A stretch of DNA of 64,000 bases, from the NCBI RefSeq assembly GCF_044987625.1, contig NZ_JBJDSB010000001.1:868001-932000 (forward strand). The letters run 5' to 3'. This document shows positions 16,333-25,397 of this stretch, piece after piece (within the stretch, counting starts at the first letter, position 1; every line of letters starts with the position of its first letter). The notes under the pieces were generated by a model. That model ran no database searches. It saw only the letters and a program-made list of their open reading frames with translations, and was not told the origin of the DNA. This DNA is from Desulfobaculum sp044987625 (GTDB lineage: Bacteria > Desulfobacterota > Desulfovibrionia > Desulfovibrionales > Desulfovibrionaceae). The translations under genes were made by a program, and so were the position numbers.

Positions 16333-17085
16333 ATGAAAAAGGTTGTTCTTCTTGCCATCACCTGTGCCGTCCTCCTGCTGGCCAGCCATGCGGCGCAGGC
16401 GGCACAGAGCGTCACGGTCTATGGTGACGACTCCTATACGCCCTATTCCTTCTCAAACCGGGGCCAACCCGACGGCATCTACGTCAAAATCTTCCAAGCC
16501 GCCTTCAAACGCATGGACGGCTACAATGTCACCATCGAGCTGGTGCCGTGGAAACGCGCCATGAAACTGATTGAAAAGGGCCAAGGCTTTGCGGCCTTCC
16601 CGCCCTACTACCGCCCAAAACTGCGCCCGTGGATTCAGCCATGGTCCGACCCCATTCTGGAAGAAGGCTTTGCCGTCTACTGCCGCGCCGAAGTGCTGAC
16701 CTCCCCCCGCCCCAACTGGCCCGACGACTATAAAGACCTCACCATCGGCATCAACGCCGGGTTCTCCGTGCCGGATACCGAAGGGCTCAAGATTGAGGAA
16801 GCCGCAGACAACGAGGCCAACCTCAAAAAGCTGAAGGCCGGACGCATTGACGCCTACGTCAACGACGACGCCTCCATCCGGTACACCATGAGCCAGATGG
16901 GCATCAGCTCCGACATCATCAAAAAAGGTACCCAGATCAATACCGAGAACGGTTATCTGGCATTCTCCCGCGACTTTGACGCGCCCTACAAGCAGGACTT
17001 CGTGGCCAAGTTCAACGCGGCCATCAAGGCCATGCAGGATAGTGGCGAGATTGACCGCATCGTCGCCAGCTTCCTGAACCAATAA
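16333..17085 (+). CDS. Periplasmic solute-binding protein (SBP_bac_3-like)
   Basis: 250 residues with a signal peptide (MKKVVLLAITCAVLLLASHA, cleavage near AQA-AQS). It resembles the family 3 solute-binding fold (DDSYTPYSF near the N-terminus, PWKRAMKLIEKGQGFAAFPP, INAGFSVPDTEG). GGAGG lies 8 nt before the ATG. No ABC permease or ATPase is nearby. The next gene is a chemoreceptor on the same strand about 100 nt on, so it may deliver a ligand to that receptor rather than to a transporter. Ligand unknown. Confidence 0.82.
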   Translation: MKKVVLLAITCAVLLLASHAAQAAQSVTVYGDDSYTPYSFSNRGQPDGIYVKIFQAAFKRMDGYNVTIELVPWKRAMKLIEKGQGFAAFPPYYRPKLRPWIQPWSDPILEEGFAVYCRAEVLTSPRPNWPDDYKDLTIGINAGFSVPDTEGLKIEEAADNEANLKKLKAGRIDAYVNDDASIRYTMSQMGISSDIIKKGTQINTENGYLAFSRDFDAPYKQDFVAKFNAAIKAMQDSGEIDRIVASFLNQ

Positions 17086-17188
17086 CCCACACTGCCACAG
17101 CGGCCGCACCGCACAGCGCCCCCGCGGTGCGGCCCCGGCACATTCGGGGCGCAAGCACAATCATCACGACAAAACGGAACGGTGACCC

Positions 17189-18847
17189 ATGAAAAGGCTT
17201 CTGAATCAAAGTATTCAATTCCAAATCATCATCATCCTTGTCGCCGTTGTCACAGCCATTTTGCTTGGATTCGGCGTCCGCGACTATTACGAAACGCGCA
17301 GCCAGCTCAGCGCCAGACTGAGCAAAGCCGCCACCTATATGGCCGGACGCCTCGCCATCGGCATGGTCACGCCCATGTGGGACTACGACGAAGAACTCGG
17401 CGTCCGGCTCATCCAGTCCGAAATGCAGGATGAAGACCTGTCCGCCGTGGTGGTGCATGAAACTGGCGGCGAAAGCATCTTCCTCGCCCTGTCCAAAACA
17501 GGGCCGGACGAAACCGAGAAAATTACGGAGCCGCCCACAGGCGACTTTGTCACCAGCACCGCAGAAGTCATCCGTGAGGAAAAACCCATCGGCGCGGTCA
17601 CAGTGTACCTCAGCAAGGCCTCGCTCAAGGAAGCCATCGCCGCGGAAATCACCAAAATTACCGTGAACACCATCGTGACGGATACGCTGATTATCCTCAT
17701 TCTCTTCTTTGTCATCCGCATTAAGCTCATCACGCCCGTCAAGGTCATCCAGGGCTTTGCCGAGCGCGTGAGCGCCGGGGACCTTGAGTCCTCCTTTGGC
17801 TCCGCCTCCTTCACCGGCGAGCTGGAGGAGCTGAAAAACGCGGTGCTGCAGATGGTGACCAACCTCAAGCAAACCATCCGCGAAGTGGAAGTAAAGGAGA
17901 AGGAAGCCGCCGAGTCCGCCCAAAGCGCCAAGGACGCCCTGCAGGACGCCGAAGCCGCCCGAGAAGAAGCCGAATGCGCGCGGCAGCAAGGCATGCAGGA
18001 GGCCGCCAACACCCTGAAGTCCATCTCCGAAAACATCGTCAGCGCGGCGGAACAGATGGACGGCAAGGTGGAGCGGGTGACGGACTTCACCACCCGCCAG
18101 CGCGACCGCGTGGGCGAAACCGCCACCGCCATGGAAGAGATGAACGCCACCGTGCTGGAAGTGGCGCAAAATGCCGGCTTCGCGGCGGAAAGCGCGGATT
18201 CCTCCAACCAGAAGGCCTCCCTTGGCGTGGACAAGGTCTCCGAACTGGTGGCCTCCATTGACGAGGTCAACACCCTCTCCGACACCATGAAGGCCAACCT
18301 GCAGGAGCTTGGCGAGCACGCCAAAGGCATTGGCAATATCATGAACGTTATTACGGACATCGCGGACCAAACCAACCTGCTGGCCCTCAACGCCGCCATT
18401 GAAGCGGCCCGTGCCGGCGATGCAGGGCGCGGCTTCGCCGTTGTGGCGGACGAGGTCCGCAAGCTGGCGGAAAAAACCGTCCACGCCACGCAGGAAGTGG
18501 AAGAAGCCGTCCGCGCCATCCAAAACAGCAGTGCCCAGAATATTCAGGGCATGGAGAGCACCACCACCGCCGTTGGCCACAGCATGGACCTTGCCAAGGA
18601 GGCGGGAAGCGCCCTCAACGAAATCATGAGTATTGTCGAGGCGACATCGGACCAAATCCGCTCCATCGCCACCGCATCCGAGGAGCAGTCCGCTTCCAGC
18701 GAGGAAATCAACCGCGCCATGGAGGACATCAACGCCATCGCGGCGGATATCTCCACGGACATGACCTCCGCGGCAGACGCCCTGGGCACCCTCAAACAGC
18801 TCTCAGAACAGCTCATCGCCCTTATCAACAAGCTGGAATCGCAGTAG
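17189..18847 (+). CDS. Methyl-accepting chemotaxis protein
   Basis: 552 residues: TM1 (about 10-30), a periplasmic domain of about 130 residues, TM2 (about 165-185), HAMP, then a long coiled-coil signalling domain with the conserved tip AIEAARAGDAGRGFAV and DEVRKLAEKT. There is no C-terminal CheR-docking pentapeptide. It follows a solute-binding protein gene and is closed by a bidirectional terminator. The ligand domain is not one I can name. Confidence 0.95.
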   Translation: MKRLLNQSIQFQIIIILVAVVTAILLGFGVRDYYETRSQLSARLSKAATYMAGRLAIGMVTPMWDYDEELGVRLIQSEMQDEDLSAVVVHETGGESIFLALSKTGPDETEKITEPPTGDFVTSTAEVIREEKPIGAVTVYLSKASLKEAIAAEITKITVNTIVTDTLIILILFFVIRIKLITPVKVIQGFAERVSAGDLESSFGSASFTGELEELKNAVLQMVTNLKQTIREVEVKEKEAAESAQSAKDALQDAEAAREEAECARQQGMQEAANTLKSISENIVSAAEQMDGKVERVTDFTTRQRDRVGETATAMEEMNATVLEVAQNAGFAAESADSSNQKASLGVDKVSELVASIDEVNTLSDTMKANLQELGEHAKGIGNIMNVITDIADQTNLLALNAAIEAARAGDAGRGFAVVADEVRKLAEKTVHATQEVEEAVRAIQNSSAQNIQGMESTTTAVGHSMDLAKEAGSALNEIMSIVEATSDQIRSIATASEEQSASSEEINRAMEDINAIAADISTDMTSAADALGTLKQLSEQLIALINKLESQ

Positions 18848-18867
18848 CGCCAGCATTCACGCACCAC

Positions 18868-18913
18868 AAAGGCCGTTTCCGCCCGCTAAGACAACAGGTG
18901 GAAACGGCCTTTT
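18868..18913. terminator. Bidirectional terminator between chemoreceptor and DUF554 gene
   Basis: AAAGGCCGTTTCC and GGAAACGGCCTTTT form a 13-bp stem with T-rich 3' flanks on both strands, placed between two convergent genes. Confidence 0.8.
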
Positions 18914-18935
18914 CCTTTGGCGCGCTCCAGCGGCG

Positions 18936-19655
18936 CTATGGCGCCACAAACAGCTGCGCCCACCCCCACGAAAAGGGCATCACAAGAAAAAGGGAAGGAA
19001 TCATGTTCGCCACGGGAAACTGCTGTATGCCGCAGATGCGAAAGCCCGTCGCCAGCATGATCAGCCCGCCGCAGGCGGAAAAGTCGGCCAGCATATCCGG
19101 CGTGGTCAGCGGCAGGATAAGCGCCGCGGCCAGATACAACGCCCCCTGCACCACAAACTGGGGCACCACAAGCAGCCCCACGGAAAGCCCCAACGTGGAC
19201 GCGAAAATGGGCGCGGTAAACGCATCCAAAATGGCCTTCACGATAAGCAGCGTGGGGTCGCCGGTCATGCCCTCGGCCATGGAGCCATACACGCCCGTTC
19301 CGCTCATGCAAAACAGGACCAACAGCGCCACGTACTTGTCCAAAAACTCCTCCTGACTCACGTCCCCCGAGGGGCGGACCAGCTTTTCAATCCACGTGCG
19401 CGCCCTGTTCGCCAGCTTCTGGATGCCGCCTTCCAGCCGGATGATTTCACCCCAAAACGAGCCGACCACCAGCGCCAGCACAACAGGGGCCAACAGCTTC
19501 ACCTTGCCAATCATCACAACGCCAAGCCCCATGGAGGCGCAGCCAAAGACCATGGGCATTCTGCTGCGTATATTCGCGCTAAAGCGTGGACCAATCACAA
19601 CCCCGGCGACACTGCCCAGCAGCAAGGCCGCCGCATTCACATACGGACCAATCAT
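18936..19655 (-). CDS. DUF554 family membrane protein
   Basis: 239 residues with six to seven hydrophobic segments, matching the DUF554 (YqgA-like) family: it starts MIGPYVNAAALLLGSVAGVVIG and has the Gly-rich GTGVYGSMAEGMTGD loop. Function is not known for the family; small-molecule transport is a guess. It lies downstream of a DUF190 (PII-like) gene on the same strand, suggesting a transporter with a dedicated soluble regulator. The ATG at 19655 follows a GGAAA-type ribosome site. Confidence 0.85.
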   Translation of the reverse strand: MIGPYVNAAALLLGSVAGVVIGPRFSANIRSRMPMVFGCASMGLGVVMIGKVKLLAPVVLALVVGSFWGEIIRLEGGIQKLANRARTWIEKLVRPSGDVSQEEFLDKYVALLVLFCMSGTGVYGSMAEGMTGDPTLLIVKAILDAFTAPIFASTLGLSVGLLVVPQFVVQGALYLAAALILPLTTPDMLADFSACGGLIMLATGFRICGIQQFPVANMIPSLFLVMPFSWGWAQLFVAP

Positions 19656-19770
19656 TTCTGTTTCCTTTTTCTGAGTATGCGCCGCCAGCCCGCGCGTCCC
19701 TTGGGGAACGGGAAGAACGAGCATGGCAACGCAAAGGGATGGGGAGGGGAAATATCCCGCGCGGGGTGGG

Positions 19771-20115
19771 TCAGGCGGGCCGCTCGCTTGGTGCGGGGCC
19801 AGAGGTAAAGGCAAACGTCGCTTCCGCCTTGGCGTAAAACACACGCACCCCGGCGGCGTCCAAATGAGCGAGGAGGCTGTCGCACTCCTCGGCGGTCAGC
19901 GCCATGGTCACAAGCTGGGGCACGTCTTCCAAATCAAAATACCCTTCGGAATGGAACCGGCCGTCGTGGCCGAAGCCTTCCTTGCCATACACCACCGTGG
20001 CTCCGCGCACGCCCCTCGCCTTGGCCTGTTCCAGAATCCATTCGGCAAGGGGCTTGCCGTCGTACTGACGGTTCTGCTGGGTAAAAAACGTCAAAAGATA
20101 CCCTTGTGCCATCAT
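19771..20115 (-). CDS. DUF190 (PII-like fold) protein
   Basis: About 114 residues. The pattern GYLLTFFTQQNRQYDGKPLAEWILEQAKARGVRGATV...GFG is that of DUF190 proteins, small trimers with a PII-like ferredoxin fold. AAGGCGG lies 5-8 nt upstream of two adjacent ATGs (20115, 20112); either could be used. It sits between a Crp/Fnr gene and a DUF554 membrane protein, all on one strand. A GTGA-N6-TCAC palindrome lies about 90 nt upstream. The likely role is ligand-dependent control of the neighbouring membrane protein, by analogy with PII proteins. Confidence 0.82.
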   Translation of the reverse strand: MMAQGYLLTFFTQQNRQYDGKPLAEWILEQAKARGVRGATVVYGKEGFGHDGRFHSEGYFDLEDVPQLVTMALTAEECDSLLAHLDAAGVRVFYAKAEATFAFTSGPAPSERPA

Positions 20116-20202
20116 GCACACCGCCTTGTTTTACGCATTCGCATTCTTGCATTCCGTGCCACTGCCAATGCAGGCCGTTGTAGACGAGCGGCCGCATTGT
20201 GG

Positions 20203-20220
20203 CAGTGACGGCGGTCACTG
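20203..20220. promoter_or_regulatory. Crp/Fnr-type palindrome upstream of DUF190-DUF554
   Basis: CAGTGAC-GGCG-GTCACTG is a perfect palindrome containing GTGA-N6-TCAC, the half-site spacing of Crp-family operators. It lies between the Crp/Fnr gene stop and the DUF190 start. A weak terminator hairpin is the alternative reading; there is no T-run. Confidence 0.5.
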
Positions 20221-20234
20221 ATGGCGCAAAAAGG

Positions 20235-20921
20235 TCAAATGATGAAAAACGGCCCGGACGGGGCGCTGAGGCATTCCGGATCACAAATGGTGATGCGGCC
20301 ACGGGATTTGGACAAAATTCCAGCCGCCTGCAGACGCGAGACGACACGCGCCGCGGACTCGCGCGAGGTTCCGGTCATTTCGGCAATGTCGCTGTTGGTC
20401 AGGGGCAGGTCGGTGCCAAGGCGGGCATGGAGCATGCGCAGCACGTTGACGACGCGCGTCTCCACACTCTCGTCAATAAGGTCCAGCACACGGGTGTACG
20501 CGCCGTTCAGCATGTCCCCCATAGTGCCGAGGATGCCAATGGCCACGGCAGGATTGTCCTGCACCCACGCCCGGAATTCGGCGCTGGGGATGGAGAGCAC
20601 CGTGGCGTCCTCCACCACGCGGGCGGTGAACAGACGCGGGCCGTCCTTAAAGCAGGCAATCCCGCTCAGGGACATCCCCGGCCCCGCCACCAAGTACGTA
20701 AACGACCGGCCGGACGGCGCCTCCTTGGACATGATAACCCTGCCGCGCTGCATCAAATAAAAATGCGTCGCCGCCTCCCCCGCGTGGAAGACGTACTCCC
20801 CCTTGGCAAACTGGAGCTGCCTGGCCCTACGAGCCAACAGCACCAGCGCCTCCGGCTCCGCTAGCCGCAGGTTGATATCGGTCTGAAGCACGCGAACTAT
20901 CGCGTCTGTGGGCTGGTGCAT
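20235..20921 (-). CDS. Crp/Fnr family transcriptional regulator
   Basis: 228 residues: N-terminal cyclic-nucleotide-binding-like beta-roll (about 15-130), dimer helix (about 135-160), C-terminal winged helix-turn-helix (about 165-215). The recognition helix GTSRESAARVVSRL keeps R187, E188 and R192, equivalent to the Crp residues (R180, E181, R185) that read GTGA. The Fnr cysteine pattern is absent, so it is not a classical Fe-S Fnr. The ATG at 20921 follows GAAGGAAGA. A GTGA-N6-TCAC palindrome directly downstream and another in the dsrA leader are candidate targets. The effector cannot be told from sequence. Confidence 0.9.
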   Translation of the reverse strand: MHQPTDAIVRVLQTDINLRLAEPEALVLLARRARQLQFAKGEYVFHAGEAATHFYLMQRGRVIMSKEAPSGRSFTYLVAGPGMSLSGIACFKDGPRLFTARVVEDATVLSIPSAEFRAWVQDNPAVAIGILGTMGDMLNGAYTRVLDLIDESVETRVVNVLRMLHARLGTDLPLTNSDIAEMTGTSRESAARVVSRLQAAGILSKSRGRITICDPECLSAPSGPFFII

Positions 20922-21231
20922 GGGGTCTTCCTTCAATGATGGTGTCCTCGGCGATTCTGCCGCGCCGCCTCGGGCGCAACGCGCGAAGACGAAGGCGGTA
21001 GGCCCCCGCTCTGGCACCAGTGCACGCAAGGGCGGCTCCTTGCACCGAATGCGCCGCAGAATGCACTATGGGCGGCTTTCACAGCGGCGCAATGCCCCTG
21101 TTCAGCCGCCCACTCGTGTTCTGCATATGCCGCCCAACCGGACGGCATACGCAGGATAAGACGCTCTTTACGCCGCGCATGGCGGCCACGTTTCCACGCG
21201 GACCGACTGGCGGCCCACGCTCCCGCCCCGG
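20922..21231. other. Gene-free interval between glmS and the Crp/Fnr gene
   Basis: 310 bases upstream of the Crp/Fnr start and downstream of the glmS stop. I see only the regulator's ribosome site; no convincing promoter pair, hairpin terminator or RNA gene. Confidence 0.5.
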
Positions 21232-23055
21232 CTACTCCACAGTCACGGACTTGGCGAGGTTGCGCGGCTGGTCCACGTCCTTGCCCAGATAGTCCGCCAC
21301 CTCGTACGAGAACAGCTGCAGGCACGGCAGCACGAGGAAGGTGTTGAGCGGGCCCCACACCTCGGGGATGACCCATACGTCCTCGGCCGCAATGTCCAGC
21401 CCCGGATGGGTCAGGGCGATGATGCGGCCGTCGCGCGCCTGGACCTCTTCGAGGTTGGACTTCACCTTGGGGAACAGGTCGTCGTGCAGGGCCAGAGCAA
21501 AGGTGGGGAATTCCTTGTCGATGAGGGCGATGGGACCATGCTTCATCTCGCCGCTGGCGTAGCCCTCGGCGTGGATATAGCTGATTTCCTTGAGCTTGAG
21601 CGCCCCCTCAAGGGCCAGCGGGAACTGGAGTCCACGGCCAAGGAACATAAAGCTGCGCGACGCGGAATACTTGCGCGACAGCTCCTGCGCGCGCTCACGC
21701 ATGCGCGGCAATTCGGCTTCCAGAATACCCGGAATGCCCATCACGCCAGTTACGGCGCGCTCCTCCACCTCGGCGGAGAGGGTACCCTTCTGGCGGCCCC
21801 AGTGCAGGGCCAACAGCAGAAGCAGCGTCATCTGGCTGCACAGCGCCTTGGTGGACGCCACGCTGATTTCCGGACCGGCCTGCGTGTAGATGACGTGGTC
21901 CGCCTCGCGGGAGACCGAGGAGCCGACCACGTTGCACAACCCGATGACCGTTGCGCCCATCTCCTTGGCGCGGCGCATGCCCGCAAGGGTATCGGCGGTT
22001 TCGCCGGACTGGCTGATGGCCAGCACCACGTCGTCCTCGTCAAGGAGCAGGTCGCGGTAGCGGAACTCCGAGGCGATTTCCACGCGCACCGGAATGCGCG
22101 CCCACGACTCGATAAGATTCATGCCCCACAGCCCCGCGTGGTAGGAGGTGCCGCAGGCGAGAATATGCAGGCGCTTGGGCGGCGTGGTGCCCTCCAGTTC
22201 GGACAGGGTCACGGCCTTGGACGCCGCGTCCACACGCCCGGTCAGGCAATCCGCCACCACCTTGGGCTGCTCGGAGATTTCCTTGAGCATAAAGTGCTTG
22301 TAGCCGCCCTTCTGGGCCGCCTGCACATCCCACGTAATGGTGTGCACCTCTTTTTCAATGGGGGCGAGGGTGCGCGCGTCGCAGACTTCCCAGCTGGACG
22401 GCGTCAGGGTGACCATCTCGCCGTCCTCAAGAAAAACCACTTCCCGCGTGTAGGGCAAAAAGGCCGGAATGTCCGACGCAACAAAGTTTTCGCCAATGCC
22501 CTTGCCAAAGACCAGCGGGCTGGCCTGACGCGCGGCATAGATGGTGCCCGGCTCGTGGATGCTCATCAGCGCAATGGCGTAGGCGCCTTCCACGCGTTCC
22601 AGCGCCCAGCTCAGGGCCTTCTGGAGCGTCTCCGTGTGCTTGCGGCCCTCGGCAATGAGGTTCACCAACACTTCGGTGTCCGTCTCCGAGGCAAAGGTGT
22701 ACCCCCGCTCGGACAGCCACTGGCGCTGCTCCTGATAGTTTTCAATGATGCCGTTGTGGATGAGGGCGAGCTCGCCGGAGTTGTCCCGGTGGGGATGGGC
22801 GTTGCGTTCCACGGGCACGCCATGGGTGGCCCAGCGGGTATGCCCAATGCCCGAGGTCGCCATATGGTGGCTGCACCCGGCAACTTTGCTCTCCAAGGCG
22901 GAGAGCTTGCCCTCGGCGCGCAGGAGCGTCAGTTCGTTATTTTCAATATACGCCACACCGGCGGAGTCGTACCCCCGGTATTCAAGGCGGCGGAGTCCTT
23001 CCACAAGCACGGGCACAGCAGGTCTGTGACCGGAATATCCGATGATTCCACACAT
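21232..23055 (-). CDS. glmS: Glutamine-fructose-6-phosphate aminotransferase
   Basis: 607 residues, full length. It makes glucosamine-6-phosphate from fructose-6-phosphate and glutamine, the first step to UDP-GlcNAc. The N-terminal Ntn amidotransferase begins MCGIIGYSGH with nucleophile C2. The two SIS isomerase domains carry ISQSGETADT and the conserved C-terminal LAKSVTVE. No glmS ribozyme is visible upstream, where only a 91-nt gap separates it from rdgB. Gene order HK-rdgB-glmS on one strand suggests cotranscription. Confidence 0.97.
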   Translation of the reverse strand: MCGIIGYSGHRPAVPVLVEGLRRLEYRGYDSAGVAYIENNELTLLRAEGKLSALESKVAGCSHHMATSGIGHTRWATHGVPVERNAHPHRDNSGELALIHNGIIENYQEQRQWLSERGYTFASETDTEVLVNLIAEGRKHTETLQKALSWALERVEGAYAIALMSIHEPGTIYAARQASPLVFGKGIGENFVASDIPAFLPYTREVVFLEDGEMVTLTPSSWEVCDARTLAPIEKEVHTITWDVQAAQKGGYKHFMLKEISEQPKVVADCLTGRVDAASKAVTLSELEGTTPPKRLHILACGTSYHAGLWGMNLIESWARIPVRVEIASEFRYRDLLLDEDDVVLAISQSGETADTLAGMRRAKEMGATVIGLCNVVGSSVSREADHVIYTQAGPEISVASTKALCSQMTLLLLLALHWGRQKGTLSAEVEERAVTGVMGIPGILEAELPRMRERAQELSRKYSASRSFMFLGRGLQFPLALEGALKLKEISYIHAEGYASGEMKHGPIALIDKEFPTFALALHDDLFPKVKSNLEEVQARDGRIIALTHPGLDIAAEDVWVIPEVWGPLNTFLVLPCLQLFSYEVADYLGKDVDQPRNLAKSVTVE

Positions 23056-23146
23056 ATTCGCGATTCCGTTGTTGGCGTCCGAAGGAAGCGCCGGACCATG
23101 CGGCCCGGCGCGCTCGTTTCTGTCGAATCGCTTCCGGCGTGGCGGC

Positions 23147-23755
23147 TTAGGCGCTCACCTTGGCCCAGAATGCGGGCCAATCCGCCAGAAGCTGCCGCAG
23201 GGCCTTGCCCCTGTGGCTTCGGGCGTTCTTTTGCTGGGACGAAAGCTCGGCGGAGTGCTTGCCGCTGTCCGCATCCACGAAAAGCGGGTCGTACCCGAAT
23301 CCGTTGGTGCCGCGCGGTGCTTCGCCGATGTGCCCTTCCCACGCGCCGGATGCGGCAAGTTCTTCGCCGCCCGGGGCATAGGCCAGCATAACGCACCGAA
23401 ACCGCGCGGTGCGGCGCTCGGTGGGTACGCCGGACAGGGCGTCCAGCAGTTTGGCATTATTCTTTTCGTCTGTGGCATCCTCGCCGCTGTAGCGGGCGGA
23501 GTAGACTCCAGGGGCGCCGTCAAGGGCGTCCACCTCAAGGCCGGAGTCGTCTGCCACGGCAACAAGGCCGGTGGCCTCGGCCACGGTCTTGGCTTTTATG
23601 CGGGCGTTTTCCTCAAAGGTCACGCCCGTCTCTTCGATTTCACCTATTTCCGGGAAATCGTCCAATCCTTTCACTTCAAGCTGAAAGCCCTCAAGCATCT
23701 GCGACAGCTCAGCAATTTTTCCTGTGTTGCGGGTCGCCAATACAACAGCGCTCAA
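23147..23755 (-). CDS. rdgB: Non-canonical purine NTP pyrophosphatase (RdgB/HAM1)
   Basis: 202 residues; hydrolyses ITP, dITP and XTP to clean the nucleotide pool. Motifs ATRNTGKIAEL, VADDSGLEVDAL, GVYSARYSG and the substrate loop TNGFGYDPLF are present. I chose the TTG at 23755 because AAGGAGG stands 5 nt before it and the protein then begins at the conserved LSAVVLATRNTGK. No ATG lies nearby in frame. Confidence 0.93.
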   Translation of the reverse strand: MSAVVLATRNTGKIAELSQMLEGFQLEVKGLDDFPEIGEIEETGVTFEENARIKAKTVAEATGLVAVADDSGLEVDALDGAPGVYSARYSGEDATDEKNNAKLLDALSGVPTERRTARFRCVMLAYAPGGEELAASGAWEGHIGEAPRGTNGFGYDPLFVDADSGKHSAELSSQQKNARSHRGKALRQLLADWPAFWAKVSA

Positions 23756-23825
23756 GACGCCCTCCTTCTGAACTTCCGGTGTCTTTTGAGGTTGGGCCCG
23801 CCACCTGCGGCGGGACTTCCCTCCC

Positions 23826-25322
23826 TTACTCCGGCAGTGGCTCCTCGTCCAGCAGCGGGTCCTCCACGGCGGCCACGGGCACAAGGCGCATGGTTATGCT
23901 GGTGCCCGAGCCGGGCGTACTCTCAAGCAGAAGCTTGCCGCCAAGGTCGTCCACAATCTTGCGCGTCATGGCCAGCCCAAGGCCGGAGCCTTTGTCCTTG
24001 GTGCTAAAAAACGGATTAAAGACCTTGTTTTGCATCTCCACCGGGATACCGGGACCATTGTCCCGTACTATCAGCTCCACCCAGCGTCCGGACATGCGCG
24101 TCACCACGGACACCCACCCACTCTCGTGCATGGACTCCATGGAATTTTTCAGCATGTTGATGAGGCACTGCTTAATAAGCTCCGGCGTGCCCTGCGCGTT
24201 GGCGATGCCGGAGTCCAACTCCGTCTGCAAGGTGATGCCGTGCTGTTCATAGCCATGGCGCATCAGATTCACCGCGTCGGTGACCACATCGTTGACATCC
24301 ACCACGGCACTGGCCCCGTCCGTCGGGCGCGCAAAATTCAGCATGCTCTTGAGGATTTCCTCAAGCCGCCGCGACTCCTTGAGGATAATGTTCACCTTCT
24401 CGCGCTCGCGCTCCGATAAATTGGTGGAACGCAGCAGAGAGTTGGCAAAACCGCCAATGGCAAAGAGCGGGTTGCGGATTTCATGGGCCGCGTAGGTGGA
24501 CAACTCGCCAAGGGCGGCCATCTTCTGGGCCTGCAGCAGCTGCTGCTCCGTATGCGTGCGGTCCGTAATGTCGCGGCGCACCTCCACCACGTGGGTCAGT
24601 TCGCCATCGCGCGACAGCACGGGATAGGTGTACACGCGGTAATAGAGCACCCGGCCCGTTTCATCCACGCGGGTGTGCACGGCCTCGGCCTTCTGCCCGG
24701 TCCGCAGGGTCTCCTGAAACGGACACAAATCCTCTCCACGCTGGCAAAACCCCGCGGCCTCAATCTCGCGGCAATGGCGGCCGATAAAGTCGGCCTTGGA
24801 CAGCCCGTGGCGCTCGAAGACGTTGCGGTTCATATCCTGCACACGGCCGCTGGGGTCCAGCAGCAGGATGTCCTCTTCCATTTCGTTTATTATGGTATTG
24901 AGAAGTTCGCGCGAGTGGGAGCGGCGCACGCCACTGCCGCCGGGCGGCGGCATGCCTGTGACAATTTCGATGAGCAGCGACGCCGTGGGCATGGCGATAA
25001 CAGGCACCTCCATGGGCACCCCGGGCAGGGTGTCGTCCACGGCTTCATCATCGGTGCGCAGGTCAAAGACAAGGTTCACATCGCCATGCGTTCGGAACAT
25101 GGCCGTGGCATCCGGGAACACATCCAGCCCCAGCGCGTTCAGACGTTTGGCCTCCGGCCCGGCAAGTCCGGGGGCAATGACGGCGGCAAACAGGGACCGC
25201 CCGGCCCGTCCGCCCTTGCCGCTGCGCTCCAGCGCATCAATAAGGAAGGAGAACGGCGCACCCGTTCCCACAATGGCAACTTTGTAATCCTCCCCCCCGC
25301 TCGGGCGAAAATTGGGATGCAT
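23826..25322 (-). CDS. PAS-domain sensor histidine kinase with an N-terminal Rossmann-like domain
   Basis: 498 residues, no TM segment, so cytoplasmic. Residues about 10-120 (KVAIVGTGAPFSFLIDALE...LDVFPDA...NLVFDLRTD) look like a nucleotide-binding Rossmann-type fold. Next come a PAS domain (about 135-245, with a cysteine pair in GFCQRGEDLCPF), then HisKA with the H-box YAAHEIRNPL and a complete HATPase (INMLKNSMESM, DNGPGIP, GSGLGLAM). GGAGG is 4-5 nt before the ATG. No response regulator is adjacent. The N-terminal domain may sense a redox or nucleotide ligand; that is inference. Confidence 0.9.
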   Translation of the reverse strand: MHPNFRPSGGEDYKVAIVGTGAPFSFLIDALERSGKGGRAGRSLFAAVIAPGLAGPEAKRLNALGLDVFPDATAMFRTHGDVNLVFDLRTDDEAVDDTLPGVPMEVPVIAMPTASLLIEIVTGMPPPGGSGVRRSHSRELLNTIINEMEEDILLLDPSGRVQDMNRNVFERHGLSKADFIGRHCREIEAAGFCQRGEDLCPFQETLRTGQKAEAVHTRVDETGRVLYYRVYTYPVLSRDGELTHVVEVRRDITDRTHTEQQLLQAQKMAALGELSTYAAHEIRNPLFAIGGFANSLLRSTNLSEREREKVNIILKESRRLEEILKSMLNFARPTDGASAVVDVNDVVTDAVNLMRHGYEQHGITLQTELDSGIANAQGTPELIKQCLINMLKNSMESMHESGWVSVVTRMSGRWVELIVRDNGPGIPVEMQNKVFNPFFSTKDKGSGLGLAMTRKIVDDLGGKLLLESTPGSGTSITMRLVPVAAVEDPLLDEEPLPE

Positions 25323-25397
25323 AGGGCCTCCGGCGTCGATTCCACAGGATTCCGGGCAAGTTGCTCGCTCCACAGTGCACGCTCTGACTCATTTCTG

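Noticed and set aside
17135..17155. Possible sigma-54 promoter upstream of the chemoreceptor (CGGCAC-N5-GGGCG)
   Set aside because: GG and GC are correctly spaced but the T residues of both boxes are missing; expected by chance in such G+C-rich sequence.
21160..21231. Possible tRNA-like stretch after glmS
   Set aside because: No acceptor/T-arm consensus or cloverleaf could be formed; it holds no GGTTC-A/G-A arm.
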